A stretch of 64,000 nucleotides of DNA from Komagataeibacter xylinus (GCF_009834365.1 NZ_CP041348.1:1364501-1428500); one strand, 5' to 3'; shown: positions 18,521 to 26,880, counted from the stretch's first letter. Numbers and translations are program-made. Notes: generated by a model from the letters alone, not told the origin.

Positions 18521-18835
18521 TCAGTTCTGAATATCCTGAAGCACTTCAAAACCTTCGAACACCGGCGGCCCCGCCATGAGCGGCTTGCGGTTGCCCGCAT
18601 GCGCATGGGCTGCGCGGAACTGTTCGGACTGGGTCCAGCCCAGAAAGGCCTCGTAGGATTCCCACACGGTATGCGAGGCGTAGAGGATGTAATCTTCATG
18701 CGTGGGGCCCTTGAGGAACTGGAAGCTGACAAAACCGGGCACGGTGCGCAGATGCACCTCGCGGCCCAGCCAGCGCTCACGGAATTCGGCCTCGTTCTCG
18801 GGCGGGATGCGGAAACGGTTCATGGCGATATACAT
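18521..18835 (-). CDS. IsdG-type heme-degrading monooxygenase (ABM fold)
   Basis: A 104-residue cytoplasmic protein of the antibiotic-biosynthesis-monooxygenase fold. It carries the three residues that define IsdG-type heme oxygenases: N6 in MNRF, W67 in GWTQS, and H77 in FRAAH, at essentially the same positions as in staphylococcal IsdG (N7, W67, H77). It should act as a dimer, binding heme through the His and ring-opening it to release iron. GAGGAG sits nine bases before ATG 18835. No heme transporter is adjacent, but a siderophore receptor lies about 3 kb away. A terminator follows. Confidence 0.82.
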   Translation of the reverse strand: MYIAMNRFRIPPENEAEFRERWLGREVHLRTVPGFVSFQFLKGPTHEDYILYASHTVWESYEAFLGWTQSEQFRAAHAHAGNRKPLMAGPPVFEGFEVLQDIQN

Positions 18836-18992
18836 GTCTGGCTTCTCCTCAAAAGCTGTTCTGAAAGCCTGCCTGCGCCCCTGCTGGCGGGAACGCCGTA
18901 GGGGGCAGGGTAACGCATGGCGGGGGTATTTTCACCCGCTTTGCAGGGCGCGGCGCGGCAATGGCTGAAAATAAACTCTTGATAAAAAACTG

Positions 18993-19060
18993 ATAAAAGT
19001 TTTTGGGTGCCGCCTTTTTGAAAAAAGGCGGCGTTTTTTTCGAGGCTTTTCGTAAAAAGC
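18993..19060 (+). repeat. Dispersed intergenic palindrome, copy 4 (3' truncated)
   Basis: AAAAGTTTTTGGGTGCCGCC, a T/A loop and GGCGGCGTTTTTTTCG are well preserved. The second hairpin is degenerate and the closing outer arm is missing. Confidence 0.75.
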
Positions 19061-19158
19061 AGCCTTGAGGGAGCACCCTGCGCAGCGGTTCAGATGATGA
19101 CCTTGCGGTGTAGTGGAGCGCCCGCCTCCTGCCCTGCCACCCGGGCAGTGGCGGCCTT

Positions 19159-19485
19159 TCAGCGGCGTTCTGAATCCGCGCCGCTGCCCTCGTCGGTAAT
19201 GCCTGCGCGTGAGGGTGCCTCCGAACCGGGTTCCACCATCCGGCTCATGCGGGCTATGCCTGCATCATCGCCAAACCCCCTGGCCGAGACACGGCGGCGG
19301 GGAGCAGGGTTTTCCATCAGCACGGTGGCGAGTGCCTCGGGGTCGGTGCGTTCGGCTTCATCAAACAGGGCATCGGCGCGGGCCTGATCGCCCGCGCGTT
19401 CGGCGCGCAGGCCGGCCTCGGCCAGCTGGCGGGCGGTGGCGTGCTTGTTCCCGCCGTCATCATCGGGGCGGTCATCATCATTCAT
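19159..19485 (-). CDS. Hypothetical protein downstream of VirB10-like gene
   Basis: A 108-residue hydrophilic protein. Its first half is acidic, with DDDRPDDDGG, then an Ala-rich helical stretch with alternating charges (LAEAGLRAERAGDQARADALFDEA), reminiscent of one TPR-like hairpin. The C-terminal part is probably disordered. It has no signal or membrane segment. I do not recognise a family. It lies about 100 bases after the VirB10-like gene on the same strand and may be the last gene of that unit. The start at ATG 19485 was chosen over one four codons upstream. Confidence 0.5.
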   Translation of the reverse strand: MNDDDRPDDDGGNKHATARQLAEAGLRAERAGDQARADALFDEAERTDPEALATVLMENPAPRRRVSARGFGDDAGIARMSRMVEPGSEAPSRAGITDEGSGADSERR

Positions 19486-19587
19486 CGAACGGGGCATGGA
19501 GCAGCCTTTCCTGTCTGGTTACGGGCCGCGTGGCCCATGGGCAGACAACACGCAAGGCGGGGGCAGGGTTCATCACAGCCTGCAGGA

Positions 19588-20559
19588 CTACTGCTCGGCC
19601 AGGGTATAGACACTGCTGAAGTCGAGGTCGCGCGCCACATAGATCTGCACCATGTTGCCCTGCTGCACGTACAGGCTGGGCGGCACGTTGCTGGTCTGGG
19701 CAAGGATGACCTTTTCCACCTCGCTTACGACCGAATTGGTGTTGTCGCTGCTGGTGGTGATGCTGGTGGTGCCGGGCTTGGAGGCAAGGTTGGTGATGGC
19801 CTGCACCATCATCTGCCCCACATTGGTAATGATCGACACCATGATCGCATCGCCAAAGCGCGCCCAGAAATGCGTGTTGACCTTGCCCTTCACCCCGCTG
19901 CCGCCAAGCGGTGTGGTGCCGGGGCTGAGCAGGTCGATGGTCACGCCTTCGGGGTTGCGCAGGCGCAGCCAGTTCACAAAAATACGCTTCTGGCCATATT
20001 GCAGGGCGGATGTCACCTCGCCTTCCGCTACCGCGCCCTTGTCGATCAGGCGCACCTTGCCGTTGATGGAATAGACATCGTGACTGACCCGGCAGGTGAC
20101 CAGTCCGGGCAGGGTGGTGTTGATCTCGTTGATCGTGCCGCACGGGATCAGCGTGCCCTTGCCCACAATCAGGTTCTGGCCATGCATCAGGCTGGCATGG
20201 GTTGTGGGCGTGTTCTCGGGCTGCAGGCGGGTCAGGAGCGGGTTATCGGTTTTGGCGGCTGCCGTGGCCGCAGCCGGGGTGGCAGCCGTAGGGGTGCTGG
20301 TATCGGCCACGGGGGTGGCGAAGGTAAAATCATGGCCGAGCCTGCGCTTCATGGCGGCGTCTTCCGCACTGTCCACCACGGCTGCGGGCGCTGCCACGGG
20401 GGCAGCCTGCGCGGTGGATGGGCACGAGGCCTGTCCCTGCCTATCGACCATGACGGTGCTGCCGGGGCATTTCAGGGTAAGCCGGGCTGCATCCTGCGCG
20501 CGGGCGGGGCTGGCCAGCGCGCACAGTGCCAGCGCACAGACGGTGGCCGCGCGCTTCAT
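19588..20559 (-). CDS. virB10: VirB10/TrbI-like type IV secretion core protein
   Basis: A 323-residue protein whose C-terminal 200 residues match the TrbI/VirB10 beta-barrel domain (KGTLIPCGTINEINTTLPG, VTCRVSHDVYS, IDKGAVAEGEV, GQKRIFVNWLRLRNPEG, and an antenna-like hydrophobic DAIMVSIITNVGQMMV). The N-terminus is unusual. Instead of a cytoplasmic tail and inner-membrane anchor it has a short signal-peptide-like sequence ending ASPARAQ. The start is fixed by ATGA overlap with the VirB9 stop, so a longer protein is unlikely. It may therefore form an outer-membrane ring without energy coupling through the inner membrane. Confidence 0.82.
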   Translation of the reverse strand: MKRAATVCALALCALASPARAQDAARLTLKCPGSTVMVDRQGQASCPSTAQAAPVAAPAAVVDSAEDAAMKRRLGHDFTFATPVADTSTPTAATPAAATAAAKTDNPLLTRLQPENTPTTHASLMHGQNLIVGKGTLIPCGTINEINTTLPGLVTCRVSHDVYSINGKVRLIDKGAVAEGEVTSALQYGQKRIFVNWLRLRNPEGVTIDLLSPGTTPLGGSGVKGKVNTHFWARFGDAIMVSIITNVGQMMVQAITNLASKPGTTSITTSSDNTNSVVSEVEKVILAQTSNVPPSLYVQQGNMVQIYVARDLDFSSVYTLAEQ

Positions 20560-21458
20560 GATGCCCCGTCACGCACGACCCGGCGCACCATGGGCGAGAT
20601 GGTGCCGCCCGGAGCACTGCCCAGCGAGGGATTGAACCCGTCATTGACCACGCCAATCACGAGGCTGCCGTAGCGGATGCGCCATTGCCGGGCGGTCATC
20701 TGGGCGGCGAGGATATTGTGGTCGCGCCCCAGCACCACGGCGTTGACCACTGTTTCCTGCCCGCTTTCGTTCATGACATACAGCGTGGGCAGCACCCCGT
20801 TTTCAGGAAAGCGGAAATAGGTGAAGCGGTAGTCATCCCACACGTTCAGTGGCGCGATGGCACGGTCCTGCGTGCCATCCGAGCGGCGATAGGCGGTATT
20901 GTGCGGCCCGTCGCCATACGGGTCGGCCAGTTCGGCCTCGATGTGGCTGGCGCGCGCGGCGGCGGCTTTCTTGCCATCATTTTCATCGGGGTAGACATAG
21001 GTCAGTTCCACCGTGGCCTGCGCCAGCGCCCACGGCGTGGGGGCGAAGACGGTGCGCATGACGCCATCAGCCCCCTTTTCCTGCTGTCCGCCCACGTAAT
21101 GCAGCAGGATATGGTATGTGCGGCGGTCGGTGACGATGGCGAGGTTGGTGTCGCTCTCCTGCGCCTTGGGGCGGATGAAGCAGTGGTTCTCGCGGCAGGC
21201 GAAGGACCAGCCGCCTTCCTCGCCAAAGGCGTGGGTGACGTAATGCTCGTCAGGCGCAAGGGTGATGTCGGTTGCAATCCCCACCACGCCATCGACTTCC
21301 ACCGTATCACGCGGGTTATAGATGACCGACTTGATGCGGTAATCATACGGCGAGGCGCTCTTGCGCCCCGTGGCCCCGGCAGGCAGGGGGCACATGACCG
21401 GCGCCATGAGGGTCGCCACCATTGCCATGCACCATGCGCCATGGAGTGTGCGGGTCAT
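20556..21458 (-). CDS. virB9: VirB9/TrbG-like type IV secretion core protein
   Basis: A 300-residue periplasmic/outer-membrane protein with a signal peptide (cleavage near PAGATG). Family features include the N-terminal KSVIYNPRDTVEVDGVVG strand, a HNCxx-like CRENHCFIRPK segment, and the C-terminal domain WDDYRFTYFRFPENGVLPTLYV that binds VirB7 in characterised systems. The start at 21458 overlaps the VirB7-like stop by ATGA, and its own stop overlaps the VirB10 start the same way, giving a strictly coupled three-gene unit. Longer upstream starts would run through the VirB7-like gene. Confidence 0.83.
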   Translation of the reverse strand: MTRTLHGAWCMAMVATLMAPVMCPLPAGATGRKSASPYDYRIKSVIYNPRDTVEVDGVVGIATDITLAPDEHYVTHAFGEEGGWSFACRENHCFIRPKAQESDTNLAIVTDRRTYHILLHYVGGQQEKGADGVMRTVFAPTPWALAQATVELTYVYPDENDGKKAAAARASHIEAELADPYGDGPHNTAYRRSDGTQDRAIAPLNVWDDYRFTYFRFPENGVLPTLYVMNESGQETVVNAVVLGRDHNILAAQMTARQWRIRYGSLVIGVVNDGFNPSLGSAPGGTISPMVRRVVRDGAS

Positions 21459-21688
21459 GGGCGTGCAGCCTGTGCGCCGGGAGTGGAAATGGGGGCAGAC
21501 GTGCTCACGCGGCCCGAGAGTTCGGGCGGCGGAGTGCGGTTGACCGGCACCAGATGCCACATGTTGGGCTGGGTTACATGGCCGGGCCGGGGCGTGCAGC
21601 CAGCCAGCAGCAGGCCCATCGCCACGCCCATGCCTACACGCGACCCTACAGGTTGCAGGCGCGAAAACATACGGATGGCCTGGCTCAC
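21455..21688 (-). CDS. virB7: VirB7-like small lipoprotein
   Basis: A 77-residue protein with a lipoprotein signal ending LLLAGC (Cys31) and a short Pro-rich mature part. Position, size and lipobox match VirB7, which stabilises VirB9 and anchors the core ring in the outer membrane. Sequence similarity among VirB7 proteins is weak, so the call rests mainly on context: it directly precedes and overlaps the VirB9-like gene. It is the first gene of the leftward unit and is divergent from the VirB1-like gene. Confidence 0.65.
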   Translation of the reverse strand: MSQAIRMFSRLQPVGSRVGMGVAMGLLLAGCTPRPGHVTQPNMWHLVPVNRTPPPELSGRVSTSAPISTPGAQAARP

Positions 21689-21810
21689 AGACCGGGCAGC
21701 CCGACCCTGAACCGGACCGCTATCGATTGCTCAAATCCGTCTCTTGACACCGTTCGCATGCGAAAAGGATAAAAAAGCCCCCTGTTATTGGCAAGTCCGG
21801 GAAGGAAGAA

Positions 21811-22548
21811 ATGCAGCGCCCGTTCCTTCTCGCGCTTCTGGCGTGGCTTTCATGTGGCCTGATCGGCCCGGCCGGGGCGGCTGTGCCCGCCCTCCCTCTG
21901 GCTACGCTTGCGCAGCGCTGCGCGCCCGATACCGCGCCCCGCACGCTCATGCTGGTGGCAGCACAGGAATCAGCGGGCGTGCCGTGGGCCATTCATGTCA
22001 ATGGTCCGTACCGCCTGCCACGGCCCCCTGCCAACCTGGCCGAAGCTACCGCCACCGTGCGCTGGCTGGCAGCCCACGGGCATGATTTTGATACGGGGCT
22101 GCTGCAGATCAACAGCCGCAACGCTACGCGGCTGGGGCAGGACCCCGCCGCCCTGCTCGAGCCATGCCGCAACCTGCGCGTGGCCAGCCTGATCCTGCAT
22201 CAATGCTACCGTGCTGCCCTGCCCGGTGCGCCCAGTCCCCAGGCCGCGCTGCGCCATGCGCTGAGCTGCTACAATACCGGCAGCCCCACGCGGGGCCTGC
22301 GTAATGGCTATGTTGATGGCCTGCTGGCCCGCGCGGCACAGCCTGCAGCCGCCGCCACGCTGATGATCCCGGCACTTGAGGCCCCGCCTGCACCGCCCGA
22401 TGGCGCACCATCGCCGCCGCCACCGCAGGAGCCATCCCCCGCAGCCCCGCCCGGCCACGACCCGCAGGGCGATGACGCGCCGGGGCAGGGTGCCTTCAGC
22501 CATGCGCCGCGCGATGTGTTCACTCCACAAGCCGCACCCCATGACTAG
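21811..22548 (+). CDS. virB1: VirB1-like lytic transglycosylase
   Basis: A 245-residue exported muramidase with a signal peptide (about residues 1-23) and an SLT domain. The catalytic Glu is E53 in AAQESAG, followed by TGLLQINSRN and LSCYNTGSP. VirB1-type enzymes open peptidoglycan locally for secretion machines. The C-terminal ~65 residues are a Pro/Ala-rich low-complexity tail. It is divergent from virB7-virB9-virB10, with a 122-base intergenic region that would hold both promoters. Confidence 0.85.
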   Translation: MQRPFLLALLAWLSCGLIGPAGAAVPALPLATLAQRCAPDTAPRTLMLVAAQESAGVPWAIHVNGPYRLPRPPANLAEATATVRWLAAHGHDFDTGLLQINSRNATRLGQDPAALLEPCRNLRVASLILHQCYRAALPGAPSPQAALRHALSCYNTGSPTRGLRNGYVDGLLARAAQPAAAATLMIPALEAPPAPPDGAPSPPPPQEPSPAAPPGHDPQGDDAPGQGAFSHAPRDVFTPQAAPHD

Positions 22549-22681
22549 ATATCCGGGCACAGACCTGCAGTGCACAGGCGGCGGCCATGCCCAAAACCAC
22601 CACGGTAGATGGGCGGCTTGCATGTAATATCAAAACCCTGATCCGCCACCATCGTGGCGGTAGCATGCAACGGAGTATCCC

Positions 22682-23218
22682 ATGTCCGATCTGATCGTTA
22701 TCGGCTTTGACACCCAGGACGAAGCCACGGCCGCGCTGACCGAATGCAAGAAGCTGGAAAAGGAATACCTGCTTGACCTTGAGGACGCGGTTGTCGTGGT
22801 CCGTGGGGCGGATGGCAAGCTGCACCTGCAGCAGAGCATCAACCTTGAAAAGGTCGGTGCTTCCTATGGCCTGTTCTCGGGCGGGTTCTGGGGCGCGCTG
22901 GTCGGCCTTCTGTGCCTGAACCCGCTGGCAGGCTTTGTTGCGGGCAGCATCGTGGGTGCTGGCGCCGGGGCCCTTGCGGGCAAAATGTCCGATTACGGCA
23001 TTGATGACAATTTCATCAAGTCGCTCGGCTCGACCATTCCCGCCAACACGTCTGCCCTGTTCGTGCTGGTGCGCAAGTCGCAGCCCGACAAGGTGCTGGC
23101 TGACCTGAGCCAGTTCAAGGGCCACGCCCGCGTGCTCCAGACCTCGCTCTCGCCTGCCAATGAAAGCAAGCTGCGCGAAGCCCTCGGCCAGATGGCTGCG
23201 ACCGCTCCTGCCGCCTGA
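22682..23218 (+). CDS. DUF1269 family membrane protein
   Basis: A 178-residue protein beginning SDLIVIGFDTQDEA, followed by a DAVVVVRGADGKLHLQQS segment, a Gly-rich hydrophobic region (about residues 62-100: SYGLFSGGFWGALVGLL) that may span or associate with the membrane, and a C-terminal domain with SALFVLVRKSQPDKV. This is the DUF1269 layout. The function is unknown; members are often stress-induced. A GGAGTATCCC sequence lies before ATG 22682. A strong hairpin terminator follows. Confidence 0.78.
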   Translation: MSDLIVIGFDTQDEATAALTECKKLEKEYLLDLEDAVVVVRGADGKLHLQQSINLEKVGASYGLFSGGFWGALVGLLCLNPLAGFVAGSIVGAGAGALAGKMSDYGIDDNFIKSLGSTIPANTSALFVLVRKSQPDKVLADLSQFKGHARVLQTSLSPANESKLREALGQMAATAPAA

Positions 23219-23226
23219 ACACCTGT

Positions 23227-23256
23227 CCCCCGCAGGGTCATGGCGCCTGCGGGGGT
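23227..23256 (+). terminator. Rho-independent terminator of DUF1269 gene
   Basis: CCCCGCAG and CTGCGGGG form an 8-bp GC-rich stem nine bases after the stop. The T-run is short (GTT), but the stem is strong. Confidence 0.65.
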
Positions 23257-23266
23257 TAGCGCGATC

Positions 23267-23330
23267 AGAAAGTTTTTGGTGAAGCTTTTTCAAAAAGCTT
23301 CGAAAAAAACGCGGCACCAGAAAACTTCTA
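23267..23330 (-). repeat. Dispersed intergenic palindrome, copy 5
   Basis: Outer arms AGAAAGTTTTTGGTG and CACCAGAAAACTTCT pair. The GAAGCTTTTT/AAAAAGCTTC hairpin is intact and the GC-rich hairpin is shortened to a remnant (AACGCGG). Confidence 0.78.
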
Positions 23331-23430
23331 TCAATTATTTATTTTCAGCTCATTTTGTCCGGTTGCCCTACGCCTTGTTTCACACGCAGCCGTGAACCGC
23401 CTGCGCGGCGGGGGATGATAGAGTGGGGGC

Positions 23431-24558
23431 ATGCGCTTCCCCGGTTTTTCCCTCTCCCTGCGCGGCATGGCCGTGGCGGGTGCCATATTCGTCCTTGGCC
23501 TTGCCGGTCAATCGGTGCCTGCGGGCGCGCGTGAGACGCTGCACACGGCCTGGACCTCGCAGCGCGTGCTCAATGCCGTGGCCGTGGCGGATAACGGGCG
23601 CATGTTCGTCTCGTTTCCGTATTGGGGCGGGGGTGAGGGCGGCCCGAGTGTGGCCGAAGTCGATGCGCAGGGCCTGCCCCATGCCTTTCCCGATGTGCGC
23701 TGGAACCATGCGGATGGCACGAAAGGCGACATGCAGCCCTTCGTGCGGGTCAATGCCCTGCGCATCGGGCCGGACGGACTGCTGTGGGTCGTGGATTCGG
23801 GCGATGCCAATGTGGGCGGTCCTCCCAACCCCATGGGGGGTGCCCCCGCGCGGCTCCTGGCCTTTGACATCACGACCGGGCAGCCCGTGCACATCATCTC
23901 GTTGCGCGCCAGCAGCACGCAGCACAGCTATATCGATGATATCCGCTTTCATGACGACACGATTTTCGTCACCGATGCGGGTGATCCGGCCCTGATCGTA
24001 GTCAACCAGCGCACCGGGCAGCAGCGCCGGGTGCTGGCCCATGACCGTTCCACCACCGATGAGCGCCCGATGTATGCCGAGGGCCGGCTGCTGACCACGG
24101 GCGGCCACCCCGCCCGCGTGCATGCCGACCAGCTCGAGGTCTCGCCAGATGGGTCGAAGCTCTATTTCCAGCCCAGTTCCGGCCCGCTCTGGGTCGCCCC
24201 CACCGCCGCGCTGGAAAACCCGGACCTGCCCGCGCAGGATCTCGCCCGGACCGTGCAGCTGTTCTACAACACGCCCACTACCGGCGGCACGGCCATTGAT
24301 GGTGATGGCAACCTGTATGTATCGGATGTGAACCGGCTGCGTATCCTGCGCCTGACCCCGCAGGGCAGGGCCACCACGCTGGTGCGCGACAGGCGGCTGG
24401 TCTGGGCTGATGCCATGTGGATCGACAGCCACGGCACCTTATGGATTCCCGCAGTCCAGCTCAACCGCACCGCCAGCTTTCAGCCTGATGGAAAATCACG
24501 CCTGCGCCTGCCGGTTGCAATCTACACCATGGACCTGCACCTCAAACCGGTGCGCTGA
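23431..24558 (+). CDS. Major royal jelly/yellow family exported protein
   Basis: A 375-residue protein with a signal peptide (cleavage near PAGARE) and a beta-propeller of the MRJP/yellow family. Visible landmarks are LNAVAVADNGRMFVSFPYW, VNALRIGPDGLLWVVDSG, SYIDDIRFHDDTIFVTDAG and the C-terminal DGNLYVSDVNRLRI. In bacteria this family is annotated as L-dopachrome tautomerase-related, but without proven activity. It stands alone between two repeats, and no sign of truncation is visible. Confidence 0.78.
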   Translation: MRFPGFSLSLRGMAVAGAIFVLGLAGQSVPAGARETLHTAWTSQRVLNAVAVADNGRMFVSFPYWGGGEGGPSVAEVDAQGLPHAFPDVRWNHADGTKGDMQPFVRVNALRIGPDGLLWVVDSGDANVGGPPNPMGGAPARLLAFDITTGQPVHIISLRASSTQHSYIDDIRFHDDTIFVTDAGDPALIVVNQRTGQQRRVLAHDRSTTDERPMYAEGRLLTTGGHPARVHADQLEVSPDGSKLYFQPSSGPLWVAPTAALENPDLPAQDLARTVQLFYNTPTTGGTAIDGDGNLYVSDVNRLRILRLTPQGRATTLVRDRRLVWADAMWIDSHGTLWIPAVQLNRTASFQPDGKSRLRLPVAIYTMDLHLKPVR

Positions 24559-24572
24559 AGCGTGTGATGAAA

Positions 24573-24627
24573 ATAAAAGTTTATGGGTGCCGCCTTTTTT
24601 CAAAAAAGGCGGCGTTCTCCTGAAACC
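24573..24627 (+). repeat. Dispersed intergenic palindrome, partial copy 6
   Basis: AAAAGTTTATGGGTGCCGCC with the matching GGCGGC arm is intact. The second hairpin is decayed. It lies between the convergent royal-jelly-family and Rieske genes. Confidence 0.72.
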
Positions 24628-24638
24628 TGACTGGTTTT

Positions 24639-25280
24639 TCAGAGCTGGAGAATGCTCGAGAAGTCAAAATCCTGCCCCGCCGGGTTCTCGCCCAGCCGGA
24701 TGACGGTGGGCGAGGGCATGCTGTACGGCGGCACGGGCAGGTTGTAAGGCGCAGGCGCGCCGCGGAATACACGGCCTGCAAGGTCGAATTTGGAGCCATG
24801 GCACGGGCAGGCATAACCACCGGGCCAACTGGCTTCCCCGCGGCCTTCAGGCAGGGGCTTGTAAGCGGGCACGCAACCCAGATGGGTGCAGATGCCCACC
24901 ACCACGCCGTAGCGCGGGTCAAGGGAGCGGTGCCAGTTGGTGGCATAGGGCGGCTGCTGGTTGTCGTGCGATGGCCCATCGCGCAGGCGTGCGGTCTGGG
25001 CTGCATCCTGCAGCACGGCCAGCGCCTCGGGCGTGCGGTGGGTAATGAAAACCGGCTTGCCCTGCCACGTCACGACAATCTGCTGCCCTGGCGGTAGGGC
25101 GGATATGTCCACATCCACCGGCAGGTGGGCGGCGGCGCTGTCACGCGGGGCGAGACTTTGCAGGAAAGGCCACAGACATGCTCCGGCACCCGCAGCAGCC
25201 GTGGCGGTGGTGACAAGCCCGAGAAAATTCCGGCGCCCCCCCGGGGCGGGTTGTGTGTCCGACGCGTTTTCCATCATCAT
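24639..25280 (-). CDS. petA: Ubiquinol-cytochrome c reductase Rieske iron-sulfur subunit
   Basis: A 213-residue Rieske protein. It has a Tat-type membrane anchor ([18 protein letters not shown]), then the soluble domain with both cluster-binding boxes: CTHLGC (C131, H133, C136) and CPCHGS (C158, C160, H161). It transfers electrons from ubiquinol to cytochrome c1 in the bc1 complex. The cytochrome b and c1 genes, which normally follow in one operon, are not in this window. Starts at 25280 or 25274 are equally possible; GGGAGC upstream slightly favours 25280. Confidence 0.92.
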   Translation of the reverse strand: MMMENASDTQPAPGGRRNFLGLVTTATAAAGAGACLWPFLQSLAPRDSAAAHLPVDVDISALPPGQQIVVTWQGKPVFITHRTPEALAVLQDAAQTARLRDGPSHDNQQPPYATNWHRSLDPRYGVVVGICTHLGCVPAYKPLPEGRGEASWPGGYACPCHGSKFDLAGRVFRGAPAPYNLPVPPYSMPSPTVIRLGENPAGQDFDFSSILQL

Positions 25281-25436
25281 GGTTTTACTGCGCTCCCATG
25301 CCAAAAGGAAGAGGATACAGCGCGGATGCGTCATGTTGCGCAGGCCGCGTTCAACAGGCAGGAATGTGATGGCAGCCCATCCGTGCGGGATGTCATCCCC
25401 GCCGCCCTGCCGGAACCATCATGAAAGGTATTGTCC

Positions 25437-25622
25437 ATGCGTCTGATCCTGGCCCTCCTGCTGCCCTGGCTGCAGTTTTTTACCATCGGGCGGCCCTTTG
25501 CGGGCATTTTCTGCCTGATATTGCAGGTAACCGTCATTGGCTGGATTCCCGCTGCCATCTGGTCAGTCTATGCGCTGAGCCAGTACACCACCGACCGCAA
25601 GATCGCGGCCATGACACGCTAG
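25437..25622 (+). CDS. YqaE/Pmp3 family small membrane protein
   Basis: A 61-residue protein with two hydrophobic helices, LILALLLPWLQFFTIGRPF and CLILQVTVIGWIPAAIWSVYAL, matching the Pmp3/YqaE proteolipid family (normally 50-60 residues) implicated in membrane potential and stress tolerance. ATG 25437 with AAAGG upstream is preferred to a TTG at 25431. It is 10 bases ahead of glutaredoxin 2 and probably co-transcribed with it. Confidence 0.82.
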   Translation: MRLILALLLPWLQFFTIGRPFAGIFCLILQVTVIGWIPAAIWSVYALSQYTTDRKIAAMTR

Positions 25623-25632
25623 CGGGACCGGC

Positions 25633-26277
25633 ATGAAACTCTATATCTACGATCACTGCCCCTTCTGCGTGAAGCCACGCATGATTTTTGGCCTCAAGCA
25701 CATGCCGGTGACCGATATCGTGCTGCTCAATGATGACGTGGAAACCCCCACCCGCATGATTGGCCGCAAGATGGTGCCGATTTTGGAACAGGACGGCCAT
25801 TTCATGGGGGAAAGCATGGATATTGTCGCCCATGTCGATGCCATGGATGGCAGGCCCCTGCTGACCGGCCCCACGCGGCCTGAAATCATTGCGTGGATGA
25901 AGGAGATGCACGAACCCTACCTGAACCTGACATTGCCGCGCACGGCGGCAACGCCCCTGCCGGAATTCGCCACTACGGCAGCGCGGCTGTATTTCATCCG
26001 CAACAAGGAGGAGATGGTCGGCCCGTTTTATCAGCGCCTGGCCGAAAGCCCGGCCCTGATCGCCCGCATCAACGCGGCACTCCCCCGCCTTGCCGAACTG
26101 ATCCGCAGCCCTGCCGCCGTAAACGGCCAGCTTTCAACCGATGACATCCATCTCTTTCCTTTTCTGCGCAACCTGACACTGGTGGCGGGCATTGTATGGC
26201 CCATGCCGGTGCGGGCGTATTGCACGCATATGGCGCAGGCCACCGGCATTCCGCTGCTCGACTCCATGGCGGCCTGA
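25633..26277 (+). CDS. grxB: Glutaredoxin 2
   Basis: A 214-residue monothiol-independent, GST-like glutaredoxin. It has the CPFC active site (residues 9-12) and strong collinearity with E. coli Grx2 over its length: MKLYIYDHCPFC, VLLNDDVETPTRMIG, ESMDIVAHVDAMDG, and the C-terminal DDIHLFPFLRNLTLVAGI. It reduces protein disulphides with glutathione. This form is common in enterics and may have moved between groups; base use here looks normal for the region. Confidence 0.95.
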   Translation: MKLYIYDHCPFCVKPRMIFGLKHMPVTDIVLLNDDVETPTRMIGRKMVPILEQDGHFMGESMDIVAHVDAMDGRPLLTGPTRPEIIAWMKEMHEPYLNLTLPRTAATPLPEFATTAARLYFIRNKEEMVGPFYQRLAESPALIARINAALPRLAELIRSPAAVNGQLSTDDIHLFPFLRNLTLVAGIVWPMPVRAYCTHMAQATGIPLLDSMAA

Positions 26278-26394
26278 GCGGGGATTGCGGCGCGCGCGCA
26301 TGGCAGCCCCGTCGTGGCACACAGGCAGGAAACTGTCAGCGTGGCCTGACCGTTTTCCCTGCTGGACACGCCCGGCATCACAGGGAGGGACACC

Positions 26395-26604
26395 ATGCCA
26401 GCATTTCATGATACGCCGCTCCTCCCCCCCAGGCGGGGCGGCGGCACGCCGTTCGAGGTCTGGGTCCGCCAGTCGCTGCATGCGCGATTCGACCGGGTTT
26501 TTGCCGAAAATCTGCCCCATGAAATTCTGGTTCACTTCGCCCAGCCTGACCAGATGCCCCCTGATCTTGCGGAACATGACGGCGAACCGGGACTGAATGA
26601 CTGA
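26395..26604 (+). CDS. NepR-like small anti-sigma protein
   Basis: A 69-residue protein with a helical core, PFEVWVRQSLHARFDRVF, then AENLPHEILVHF. The pattern of a basic amphipathic helix followed by an E-x-x-P-x-E-hydrophobic segment resembles NepR anti-sigma factors of the alphaproteobacterial general stress response. NepR normally sits beside phyR and ecfG, which are not seen here, so this could be a stand-alone paralogue or unrelated. GGGAGGGAC upstream of ATG 26395 is a strong ribosome site and supports translation. Confidence 0.5.
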   Translation: MPAFHDTPLLPPRRGGGTPFEVWVRQSLHARFDRVFAENLPHEILVHFAQPDQMPPDLAEHDGEPGLND

Positions 26605-26880
26605 GTCCGTGACGGGACGGGTCGGTCAGGTGTGGATTTTTTTCACCATAATCCGCCCGAGTCCCCTGCACAGGAAAGTGCGGGCGTAAAGAAGGGTGCA
26701 AACAGAATCCTGATTATGGCGGAAAATAGCCATTTATTGTCGCTTTACCGCAACAGGAAACAGGATTCGCAAGATGGAATCTTTCATGCTGCCCTGTGGA
26801 TAAGTCTGTTGACGCTTGAGGAGATCAGGCACCGGGATGCAGAGTCCTCCTTTTTTCGTGATTTGTTCTGGCGCCCTTTT

